NCBI GenBank assembly: GCA_950295325.1 | Contig: OX485803.1 | Coordinates: forward strand, 1,424,001-1,488,000 | Origin: Polytrichum commune | Taxonomy: Eukaryota > Streptophyta > Polytrichopsida > Polytrichales > Polytrichaceae | Direction of reading: 5' to 3' | Length of the DNA: 64,000 bases | Shown here: positions 48,564 to 58,138 of the stretch, one piece after another | Layout: each line of letters begins with the position of its first letter | Position numbering within the stretch: position 1 is the stretch's first letter | Notes under the pieces: model-generated | Seen by the model: only the letters and a program-made list of their open reading frames with translations | Databases searched by the model: none | What the model was told of the DNA's origin: nothing | Made by a program: the position numbers and the translations under genes

Positions 48564-51500
48564 TTATTTGGCATAGTCTGCCACCTGATCGGCGGTGGCT
48601 TTGCGAGCCTCAGATTCATGACCCACCGTTGTTGCAGATGCTGCTGGCTTATGATCCAAAGCCTTGGAGCTGTCAGCGTACCGGTTCCTAACACTATCCC
48701 ATGTGACACCAAGGTCAGCATGAGCATCAGCCGAATTGTCTTGTTTCACACCTTCAGCCGTCTTGCCTGCCTTCTCCTTGGCAGAATCCCACGTAGACAT
48801 AGCACTGTCAGCTACCTCATCTTTCTTCTCTTGCGTGGCACTCGCAGTGTCCGAAGCTCTAGTTTGAGCCCCCCCGAGAAGCTCAGAAGCCTTCTGCTTG
48901 ATCCCACCCCATGTCACGGCCGCATTTTCTTGAGCTTGCCCTGCATTGTCCTGTGCAGATCCTGCCGCGGTGGATGTGTTGTCCTTCGCCGAATCCTTGG
49001 TTTCGGCAGCTGTTTGCTTGGTGGAATCCCAAGTTGCAGCGGCTTTGGCCTTGGCTAAATCAGCTTGATCCTGGGCAGCAGTGCTTGTATCGTCCGCCTT
49101 CTGTTGCGTGGTGCCGAGAAGCTCTGAAGCTTTTTGCTTCATCTGCTCCCACACGGATCCTGCGTTGGCCTGTGCTTCGCCACCTTTGTTTTGGGCAGCT
49201 CCGGCTGCGTCGTAGGATCTGTCCTTAACAGACTCGAGAGTGGAGGCTGTCGCGTCCTTGGCTTGTCCTGCTTTCTCCTGCGCTGCTCCGCTGGTCTCTG
49301 ATGCTTTAGACTTTGTGACGTCTGCTGTCTGGCCTGCGCTGTCCTTGGCTTGCTGAGTCTTCTCCTGTGCTGCACCTGTGAGATCTCCGCCCTTCTCCTT
49401 CGTGACGTCCCATGCGCCCGCAGCCTTATCCGAAACTGCACCTGCGTACTCCGAAGCTGTTTGTTTTGAGCTGTCGAGCATCTGCTGGAGGTTCTCCTTT
49501 GCTTGGTTGATATAATCGTATGTGTTGTCCTTCGCAGCTCCATAGCTGCAATGGAAAAATAAGCAAGTCCCTTCAATTCCCACGCATTTTTCTAACTCTC
49601 TCGCAACCTGCTACAGGGTATATTCAAAAGGAAATGACGCCGCTGGCAGAAAATTCAAGGCCCAACATCTCAAATATTCTCTCAACCATATCCCGACATT
49701 TGGGCATAATTCAACAAGATCTGTGGTGATTTGTAAAGCCATCCCAGCCTCACTCCTCACTATCAAGAATCTTAAAGGCTGCATTTTGTTTATGTATTCA
49801 GTCTTATGTGATCAACAGATTCAGGTGCAACAAGTGCTTCAAAACTTAAGTAGCCCTTCATTGTAAAAACTTCTGAAACTGAACCTGAAAAAGGATAAAA
49901 AGAAGGTAGAGACTATACTTGTTGTTAGGAGTTCAATTCCTATGCACTATACAAAATGAATGAAGCTGTCGAATTCAAAGTCCAACTTTCAGCTGTATCC
50001 CGGCATTTGGATATTTGCTCAAATTATTCAGTTTTAACAAGACATGTGGTGTTTGTAGAGCCATCCCAGCCATTTACAACCGACTCCTTACGATGAAGGA
50101 TTTTGACAGCTGTATTTGCTTATGCGTTTAAGTTGCGTGACCAGATTCAGATGCTTCAAACTCAAGTAGCTGTTCAATGTAACGGATTCCTGAAATTGAA
50201 TCTGAAGGATTAAAAGAGGATGGAATCTGAAATTGTAAGGAATTTAATTCCTACAGTTTCACAAGAAAGCTGCAGAATACATACATCGAAATTAAGCAAC
50301 CAAACAAATTCTCAATAGCAAATCCGAAATTTGACCATGTGCAGAGCAATCACAGACAGCCATTGACATGTGATGAAGAATCTTAAAGAACTGGATTTGC
50401 TGATAGTTCTGACATCCCTATGCAACCCTTATCCGACCAAATACTCACGTTTCTGCAGCTTGGTCTGAGGTTTGACCCGCTTTGTCAGCGGCAGCATCTT
50501 TGGTACTGATGGCGGAATCCTCGACACTCTGGGCGGTTTGTCCAGCATATTCGGAGGCTTGATTCGTTCTATCAGCGGCGACATCCTTTGTGCTCTGTGC
50601 AGTTTGAGCCGTGCTGTCGGCAGCTTTGTTATAGGTGTCGGCGGCCGTATTTTTAACCTTTCCGGTCTGATCACTTGCGCTTTGCAGAGCGTTGTCCGTG
50701 GTCTGCTGGGCTCCCAGTTTCATCCCCTTCAACTTCTCCATGGCTGCCTGAGTGTACTGAGACAAAGTGTCCTGCACACCAAAACCCTCCGAAACTCAGA
50801 AAATTCGACCGAAGATGCAGCTCTTCAAGAATAACATACTTAAAGAGCGACATACAACCACCTCTCCTACCTCGAGGCATACAAATAAATGACTTCGAAA
50901 TTTGATGTCAAAATATCCAGTCACATTTTAACACTTTCTGCAGATACTGTGATGAGTCACCGACAAAAATATTCTCTCTTAACCAAATTGATCCAGATTC
51001 CGCAAATCACAGATCCTCTAGAAATTGCATCTATCTTCAAACTCTGAGAGCCGTTCTTTGCAATATACCATGTGACAAAAAGATCTTTCGAACTCTGCAG
51101 ATTCCAAAAATGCAGCTCTCCAAGAATTGCAAAATTTAGAGTGACATTGAACCTCTCCCACCTCGAGGCATGCAAATCTCCAAAGACCTTGATATCAAAA
51201 GATTGAAATAGTTCTTCTCAAATACTGTGTGTGCAAGGTAAAGATCTTTCGAACTCTGCAGATTCCATAATGTGCAGGTCTTCAAGAAACACAAACTTCG
51301 AGAGACGTTGAACCTCTCCCACCTCGAGGCACGCAAATCAAAGATCAATAGTTGATTACTTTCTGCGGATACTCTCATCATATTATTTTTTCTCCAATAC
51401 TGTAAAGATATGCAGTCCTTACACGAGGATAAAACGATTATTTTGAAATGAGAAATTTATCTTTGAGCCATACCAGGGCGGAGTTTTTGGTCTGCGCAAC

Positions 51501-51752
51501 GTAGTCTACAGATTGGTCCTTGGTGCCCGCAGCGGAGTCCGTAGCTTCGTTGGCCTTCTGTGCGCTCACATTCTTGGCAGCCTGGTACCGATCCTGCGCA
51601 GCCCTCAACGCAGACATCCCTTGCTCCTGGGCAGCGTTACGGTACTGCGCGATTGACTCCAACGCAGCGTCTGTCCCTTGTTGCGCCTGCCCAGAGGCCG
51701 CTTCACTCCTCTGCTTTGCCTCTTTGCCCGCATCGTTCTGCTGAGAAGCCAT
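48564..51752 (-). CDS. late-embryogenesis-abundant (LEA) protein, group 3/LEA_4-like
   Basis: Three exons on the minus strand, 527 residues: 51474-51752, 50449-50771 and 48564-49545. GT-AG introns; frames join exactly. It begins MASQQNDAGKEAKQRSEA and is rich in Ala, Lys, Gln, Asp, Ser and Thr, with almost no Cys or Pro. It consists of many degenerate 11-residue amphipathic units (forms like AGQTAQSVEDSA, AAQEKAGQAKDA, KDSAKDNTSTA) interspersed with TWDS and (K/S)QKASELLG modules, and ends ADQVADYAK. There is no signal peptide or membrane segment. Such proteins are intrinsically disordered, fold on drying and protect membranes and proteins in desiccation. G-box/ABRE-type motifs lie 415-450 bp upstream. 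Introns carry tandem repeats. Subgroup naming is tentative. Confidence 0.88.
49620..50400 (-). repeat. repeated segment in LEA intron 2, period about 300 bp
   Basis: A segment with TATCCCG(A/G)CATTTGG, AACAAGA(C/T)-TGTGGTG, GTA(A/G)AGCCATCCCAGCC and AGATTCAG(A/G)TGC strings is present near 49685-49930 and 49990-50265. A third partial copy (GACCATGTGCAGAG...CAGCCATTGACA...AAGAATCTTAAAG) lies near 50330-50395. Another diverged piece lies outside the gene at 47750-47820. Confidence 0.7.
50792..51340 (-). repeat. triplicated segment in LEA intron 1, period about 160-290 bp
   Basis: Copies at 50792-50886, 51083-51178 and 51245-51340 share ATGCAG(C/G)TCTTCAAGAA and CCTCTCC(C/T)ACCTCGAGGCA followed by -GCAAAT. 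The second and third also share TCTTTCGAACTCTGCAGATT. Minus-strand ORFs through these copies are accidental. Confidence 0.8.
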
Positions 51753-52159
51753 CTCTCAAAAATAATTCCCACCAAAAATCCACTCAACTCACTGATCGAT
51801 CCTGTTTTCCTTGAAGTCGTTCTGAAACCCAAAGATGTGACTTGCTCTCAAATTCTCCGCAACGATTCACTCAATACAAACACCTGTGCGACCAGAAAAC
51901 TAACAATCGTCTCTGCCACGAATACCCAAATCTCTCACAATCCTGTTGTTCTTCCTCGTTCTCAAACCAAACTTGTTGTAGAAACGCTGTGGGTTAAGCT
52001 ATTAATAAGGCGAGTGCGATAGTGCACTTAAAGGATGTAAAAGTGGTGCGGAGTGGGCTGGATTTGGTCGACGGAGATCGGGAGGAAGAAGGGGCGTGCT
52101 GATCTCGTTGAAGCTGGTGAGCTTCTGCCACGCGGACTCCTCACAAATGGCCGATCCAC

Positions 52160-52206
52160 ATATGGACACGTGCAATGGCGGACCCCATAGCCGCTGTGAC
52201 GTGGTC
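52160..52206 (-). promoter_or_regulatory. candidate ABA-response elements upstream of the LEA gene
   Basis: GACACGTGC at 52165-52173 (CACGTG core 52167-52172) and GACGTGG at 52198-52204 are ABRE/G-box-type sequences, as typically found in promoters of ABA- and drought-induced LEA genes. They are 415-452 bp upstream of the start codon. A weak TATTAAT-like sequence lies at about 52000-52008 on the minus strand. Regulation is inferred from motif and gene type only. Confidence 0.5.
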
Positions 52207-52517
52207 GGCGGGACGGTTCTAGGCGACGCGGTAGTGGATTGGTGCGCACTCAACATCCGTGTATGTGTGTGTATTCCCGTGCCTGTTTAAGGCTGTGGTG
52301 ATTCAGGCTCAAGCTCTGGCTAGCCATTGTGATAGATAATGCCCGAGTTCTATAAACCCATAATGGTCCCTCCCCAGGACTCATACCAATGTAGCACTGA
52401 GCATTTTAGAGCCTCTATCAATTGCTACATCAAGGATGAGTTGGACACATACAAAGCTCTCATGGCCACAAATTTTGTTTCTTGTTTCATGACATATTTT
52501 GATACGGGGTCGTATCA

Positions 52518-52712
52518 GGGGTCTAGCCGGCCCCCAGCATGCTCGGCCGGTGTGCCCCCAAGGAGTTGGTGCCGCCCATTCGGGGCGGATGGGACAATCC
52601 GGTGCTTAGGGGGCCTGTGTGGATGGGAGTTTGTCCCATCTGTCCTGAATGGGTAGCACCAACTCCGGGGGGCCTGCACCGGCCAGGCTAGTTGGGGGTT
52701 GGTTGGACCCCC
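52518..52712. mobile_element. GC-rich fold-back element (80-bp arms)
   Basis: Left arm 52518-52597 and right arm 52631-52712 are imperfect reverse complements around a 33-nt loop. The inner 57 bp pair best (GGAGTTGGTGCCGCCCATTC against GAATGGGTAGCACCAACTCC). The element is far more GC-rich than its flanks. It may be a MITE, a fold-back transposon or a small-RNA hairpin. No target duplication was identified. Confidence 0.75.
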
Positions 52713-52941
52713 CGGTGTGGCGACTATATGACGGGAAGGGAAGATGTGTGGCAAACATCTTGAAATTATTGTCTCAAAGGTTGACTAAGGATATTCTTGC
52801 CCTTGTTGGTAGAAATTCACGTATAAGATTGGAATAGGGACAACAATCACTCGTTTGGGTGAAGCCCTTGTGCATGTGGAATATCCAGACATGTGAGTAT
52901 CAAGGCATCGTGACCCAAAGAGTTGCCAAAAATAAGGAGAT

Positions 52942-52966
52942 TAATAATAATAATAATAATAATAAT
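52942..52966. repeat. (TAA)n microsatellite
   Basis: About eight TAA units; simple sequence. Confidence 0.95.
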
Positions 52967-53149
52967 GTCATTTATTATTATACTAATTTTATGTTTGGCT
53001 TACTTGCATTGTTGTTTAGGTATAACAATGCAAACAAAGACATTCAAGACAAAGCAATCCAATGGATCCTTAGTGGCGAGCTTGTTGGCAATGAAGGACA
53101 ACAACTTACCTATGTTGAAACTTTTACTAATGAACGCAAGAGACATAGC

Positions 53150-53480
53150 ATTATTCAACTTCATGATTGTGTTTCTTTCTATATTTAGCATCGGTCATGG
53201 GCATCCACTATTTTACATGCATGGGAAGAAAAAAATAGAAAATAGGAACAAACAAATGTTGATATGAACAATGAATAGTGCTAGTATGAATTGTAAGAAT
53301 ATTATGAATAATGTCAATATTTTTAGTAATAATATTGCTATGAATAGTATTTTTTGTGAGTTATACCAAGTGGAACAATGTATCATGCGAATATAGTGCT
53401 AGGAGTATAACTCCACCCACATTTTCAAGCGTCAGCTTGAATGTATGAATAGTTTACAAATATTATTACTTTGTTCAAGG
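53150..53480 (+). repeat. dispersed repeat, partner of 43.9 kb
   Basis: Plus-strand copy of the repeat at 43860-44240 (see there). Its position just ahead of the open frames at 53497-53946 suggests that both belong to one larger mobile element. Confidence 0.75.
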
Positions 53481-53496
53481 GGGACACATAATATAA

Positions 53497-53946
53497 GTGA
53501 CATATTCCAAGGTCATGGAATATGAATTAATACACGTCTTGGATAGTATGGTTGATGAGCATGAGGAAATTCCTTTGGAACATTTTGTCGTGCCTTTTGT
53601 TCTTATTGATGGTTCTAAGATCTTTAAAAGTACCTTGGTTAGTCAATTAAATAGCAACCCCACATTGTCCAAGGATAGGCTAACTAGAAATAGGTTTGGT
53701 ATGTTATAAACCAAGCCGGAGAAGAAAACATCAAGAGTTGGTGATAATGATTTCAGTCTAAATTTGGGATGTGATTGTGTTGTAGCTTTTGTCACCAAGG
53801 CAACGATTGAAAAATATTTAAAAAGAGGAAGGCCAAGCAAATCAAAAGCATTGACTACTAAAACTTGGTATTTAGGAAGGATTTATAAAATGCGTAGAAA
53901 AATTGCTAATAGGTGGGTTGAATATAAAGAACCAGTTGATTTGTGA
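53497..53946 (+). pseudogene. unidentified, probably element-encoded ORF with one stop
   Basis: One reading frame from ATG 53497 to the TGA at 53944-53946, interrupted by a single TAA at 53707-53709. It contains EYELIHVLDSMVDEHEEIPL, LNSNPTLSKDRLTRNRFGML, then after the stop TKPEKKTSRVGDND, KRGRPSKSKALTTKTW and RIYKMRRKIANRWVEY. The KRGRPSK string resembles an AT-hook, and the tail is basic, suggesting nucleic-acid binding. I do not recognise the family. Confidence 0.45.
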
Positions 53947-55300
53947 GATCGACCATCTCATATGGAGATTGGATTGTGTTGGTACCAAATAGACAATGAA
54001 TCATTATGGACTTGTGACTTGACTGATCATATCATGGTAGACTTGATCATGCATACATACGTTAGGCTTATATATATATATATATAATGAAAGAAAAACC
54101 ATATATAAGGGTATTAATTTGGAGGTGACGCACTCATGTTATACCTGACTTTTAACACTAAGTGCACTCCCCGGGGTAATTTAGTGCAATGTTTTTTGGA
54201 ATGTTAATATATATGTGAATTCTTATGTGATTATTGTTACTCCTTACATAAGTAATTTAAAACCAACTGAATGTAACAACTTAAGTTTAAATAATAGAAT
54301 GCTACAAAAGGTTTGAAATAAATTCCAAAGGACTCACAAAGAAATCACAAATCATACACACTAATAAAAATTTGATGGAATCTACTTGTTGCTAGAAGCT
54401 TTGGATGAATTCATGGTGGGAAGGATTTTTTAAAATATTTTGTTGTGAATCATGGCAGGAAATTCCCTACATAATCGACCAAACTTAGTATCTTATTTTG
54501 GGTGTTTTATTAATATAGCATATTCCCTCGTAAATCTTTGTGGAAAGAAAACATAAACTTAAGAGAGTCACATCACCAACACCTATTGAATTTGAATGAT
54601 TAAAGTAAACACAAATCTTGCTTTGCAATCCATGCTCAAAGCCTATCTCCCTCATTGATATTCTAACATAATTTGCATGGAAGCAAAATTTGTGCACGAG
54701 CTCCAACTCTTGGAGCCATGTCTATCACAAATTACAATACTTACCATTCACTCCACAAATGCATGGACCACAACAAAACAAAAGAGCAAGCATGTATTCA
54801 ACAAGTAAGTGCACTTGTAATGCAAGTAACCATAAAAATTAAAACATAAAAATGCTAAATAAGCACAAACAACAGAAATAGCTTATCTCATATATGTAGT
54901 ATGCGGCAAAACCGAATCAAGCATATAAAAATAAAATTTTGAGCCTCACTTGTTGACAACTTTGTTACTAATTTTTTTAAATAATCATTGTTAGAAGATA
55001 TCACTCCTAGTTTGCTACCTAGCACTTGATGAATACTAACAAACGCACAAGCTGTGATTATAATTGTTTCAATTTAACTCTTACATATGGCATGACTTAG
55101 TTTTGCATGCCTCTTCACATCAAACATAATGAAGTTGAAGAAGAAGATTTCAACGTTGCAAAAGTTAATCTTATGTACATTTGGACTATACTTCATGTCA
55201 AAACTCTCTACATGTTGTACCTAAACAATCTTTCTGCTAGTGTTGGAATAAATCTTAGTAACTTTATTTTTGTGACATGCAAGCTAGTAATTCTACCAGG
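53947..55300. other. intergenic, no gene recognised
   Basis: AT-rich, with a (TA)n microsatellite at 54069-54087. No supported gene. Confidence 0.4.
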
Positions 55301-55309
55301 GATGTAGCA

Positions 55310-56250
55310 AAAGACTTGCAAGTGAATCAAACTCATGTTGCATGAATTAGAAAGAAGAGATTATATGATCTTCAAGCTAGTAGCGGTGGTAGACCACAAG
55401 TGCTCACAAATGCACATGAGAGAGTATGTGTCAAAGTTGCTACATTAAGAGGTATTGATGTTACATCATAGGCCAACATGTGCGTAGGGAATGCCAAGTT
55501 ATTGTGAGTGTTGACATAATGAAAAGGGATTTGTGTGTTGCAGGGCTCATATTAAAAGTGAAGCAAAAGAAGTCTAATTTGAACCAAAAGCACATCAAAT
55601 GAACAGCTTGAATTTGCTAGATGCCACGAACATTGGACCATTTGTGACTAAGAGCACATTATCTTCTCCAATGAGACAAAGGTGTACCAATTTTGCTTAG
55701 ATGGTCGCAGTTTGTGTTGGATTCATGATGGGCAATCTTGTGATTCAAGACAATTCCAACAAACAATAAAGTTTGGTGGTGGTTCGGTGATGGTGTGGGG
55801 TTGTGTGACGTTCTAGGGCCTTGGCATCATTTCTAGAGTTGAAGGAAAAAATGGATCAACATCAATACAAGGAAATCTTGCAAAGATATTTATTATACAT
55901 TGTGATGGCTTATGGTCTTGATTCTTCTCATTTGATTTTTCAGCATAATAATGATCCCAAAGATACAACAAAAAAATGTTTGCCAATGGTTGAAATCATA
56001 AAAGTTCATTATTCTTAAGTGGCATGCACAATGTCTTGATCTAAATCCAATCGAGCATCTTTAGGCAGGGCTTAAACACCGTCTCAAATGATATCAAAGA
56101 GTTTCAGCAAGAAATTTAGAGTTGTGGGAGCTTATTGAGGATTGTTGGGCTTCCATGACACTAGAGGAGTGTAGAAGGTTGTATGAGAGCATACCAAAGC
56201 AAATCCAAGTTTTTTTAGCTAGTAAAGGCAAGTGGACAAAGTATTAGGTT
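55310..56250 (+). pseudogene. Tc1-like (Tc1/mariner) transposase, dead
   Basis: In shifting plus-strand frames: RKKRLYDLQASSGGRPQVLT (DNA-binding end), FSNETKVYQFCLDGRSLCW, GGGSVMVWGCVT, HQYKEILQ, FQHNNDPKDTTKKCL, then CLDLNPIEHL and a tail with WELIEDCWASMTLEECRRLY and KGKWTKY. The order matches a Tc1 DDE transposase. The first catalytic Asp (expected in F-S-D-E) is Asn, the second (expected in Q-D-N-D-P) is Asn, and the terminal Glu in NPIE is present. At least a dozen stops or frameshifts are seen. Terminal inverted repeats were not located. Confidence 0.85.
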
Positions 56251-57395
56251 GTTTTGTGACATAGGATGCAAAAGTGAGTCAAGGAACATAGTTTTCCTTA
56301 TTTTTTTATACATATTAATGTGAAAGAGACATTTTTTCCTATCAAAATGTAGCTTGCTCAAACTATTATCTTGCATAATTTTTGGTCGTGATGGCCTATT
56401 GCCAATTTCACAACATTTTTTATTGAACTAGGATTTACAAGAGTTTCACTCAGTACTGCTTCAAGAATGTTGCAACAACACAACCACAAAAATGCCTATA
56501 GATTTTACCAACCAAGAAATCCCAACAGTTGCACTTTGACACATCTAATGCTTGCAACAACACAATGTATATGATATTTTTACGTGCATTTTGCACTCAA
56601 GAGACATGCATGCAGATGCTATGCTTGCCACAGTGGGCGACCCTGCACATGCCACCGCCAACGCCACCTTCCATGTGTGATTACACCTGGCATTGCCATT
56701 TGTACCTGGGTTTGTGTGTGTGTGTGTGTGGGGGGGGGGGGGCTCCACCCAAATGCTTGTAACAAACCACATTCCAATTCAAAAAAGTCCCCACCAATCA
56801 TGGGACGACAAACTACTTATTTGACCCACCCACATAGAAGCAAGAAAGTTGCAAGAGCTCTACGGAACTTGATTCTAATTAGCACCAAGGTATGAGATGG
56901 AATTAAATAGTTTTTTTTTCCTCATTAGTTGGGAGTTAGTGTATATATCTTAAGGCTCATTAAACCATCCACATGTGAGGTTCACTTGAACTCCACTATT
57001 TATGTTATGTTGTTTGTAATTCATAAAGCATGCTAACAAACAATATTCAAGTATAATTATTCCATCAAGATGAGTAACCAAATCGCTTATGTTAGTATCT
57101 ATGTCTCATGCAAATTTTTTTGCAAAAGGATCCATGCAGTGACAAAAGCAAAGCCTTTCTCCAACCACATCGCTCAAGTTCAAAGGTGGCAAGGTAGACA
57201 TATGTTTTTTGGATACCTTTTTATGCTGCATCCATTTCTTGTGGGATTATGAAACATGCAATTAGTGCAAGATGATTTATTGTGTCCGCAATCATTTTCC
57301 TCATAAATTATTGAGTTCATTTGAATATCTTATTTGTTATCAAAGTGAAAATTCTCGTGCTCATTAAGTGGTCATATAGTTCCTCCCCAATCACA
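56251..57395. other. intergenic with (GT)n and poly(G)
   Basis: (GT)n at about 56713-56729 runs directly into G13 (56730-56742). No supported gene. Confidence 0.45.
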
Positions 57396-57778
57396 TTGAC
57401 TATTGAGCCTAGAATGGTTAGCATATTTTGGGCATGTAGTCCAATCTCTTTTAAACACATGTTTTTATTTTTATTTTTTTAATTGTCCGTTATTAGATCC
57501 ACACTTAACCACATACCACTCAAATATAGGTGTCCTTATTATTCCAATGTTTGTTTTAGGTGTGTTTACCTTAGTACAAGAAGTGAGATTGGAAGGCAAC
57601 CACCAAATAATTTGAGGTAAACGTGCCTAAGTCAATTACTTAGCATCTTAATCAAACACCTATATTTGAGTGATGTGTAAGGGATGGATCTAAGAATGAA
57701 CACCCAAAAGACATGTGTTCAAAAGAGATTGAACTACATGCTCAAAAATTGTTGACCATTCTAGGCTCAATAATCAAC
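57396..57778. mobile_element. long fold-back (hairpin) element, arms about 170 bp
   Basis: Left arm 57396-57573 and right arm 57613-57778 are reverse complements at roughly 75-80 percent, with a 39-nt loop. Shared blocks include TGAGCCTAGAATGGT (57409) against ACCATTCTAGGCTCA (57756), GTAGT(C/T)CAATCTCTTTT(A/G)AACACATG, ACTCAAATATAGGTGT, and GTTTACCT next to the loop. This is the structure of a fold-back MITE and would form a very long RNA hairpin if transcribed. Confidence 0.8.
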
Positions 57779-58138
57779 AAAGCTCACATCTTCTAGTAGG
57801 CTAAATCTATTCGTGAATTGCCATTTACAGATTCTTTTTTTAGGGCATGTCTAAGATCCTTCTCAACAATATATCATTGTTTGAGACTTGCCAAATTCCG
57901 TAACAGAAATGATCATGTTATCTTTAACAAATTAAATCAAATGATCTTGGTTCTTTACATCATTTAAAATTAACTTCTCTCGAAATCCCCCGGCCCCTGG
58001 ACTTGTCACATTGTGAGTCTAGTTTGTATTTCCGTCGTTGTCGGCTTACGATGAATTAGGGTTTAAAGCTCTGGCTATGGTGGTCTGAGGTTAGGAGGAA
58101 GAGCAGGTCTCGGTGGTTTTGGAAGGGAAGACGAGAAG
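57779..58138 (+). promoter_or_regulatory. upstream region of the ARMC7-like gene
   Basis: About 360 bp between the fold-back element and the start codon. The last 150 bp are less AT-rich and presumably contain the 5' leader. No TATA box that I can support. Confidence 0.4.

Noticed and set aside
48618-49228. Plus-strand ORFs opposite the LEA exon 3
   Set aside because: Antisense shadows of a low-complexity, Ala/Lys/Gln-rich coding exon.
50957-51381. Minus-strand ORFs in LEA intron 1 with LRR-like look (ELHFWNLQSSKDL)
   Set aside because: They lie in an intron within tandem repeats, are frameshifted between copies and are better explained as chance translation.
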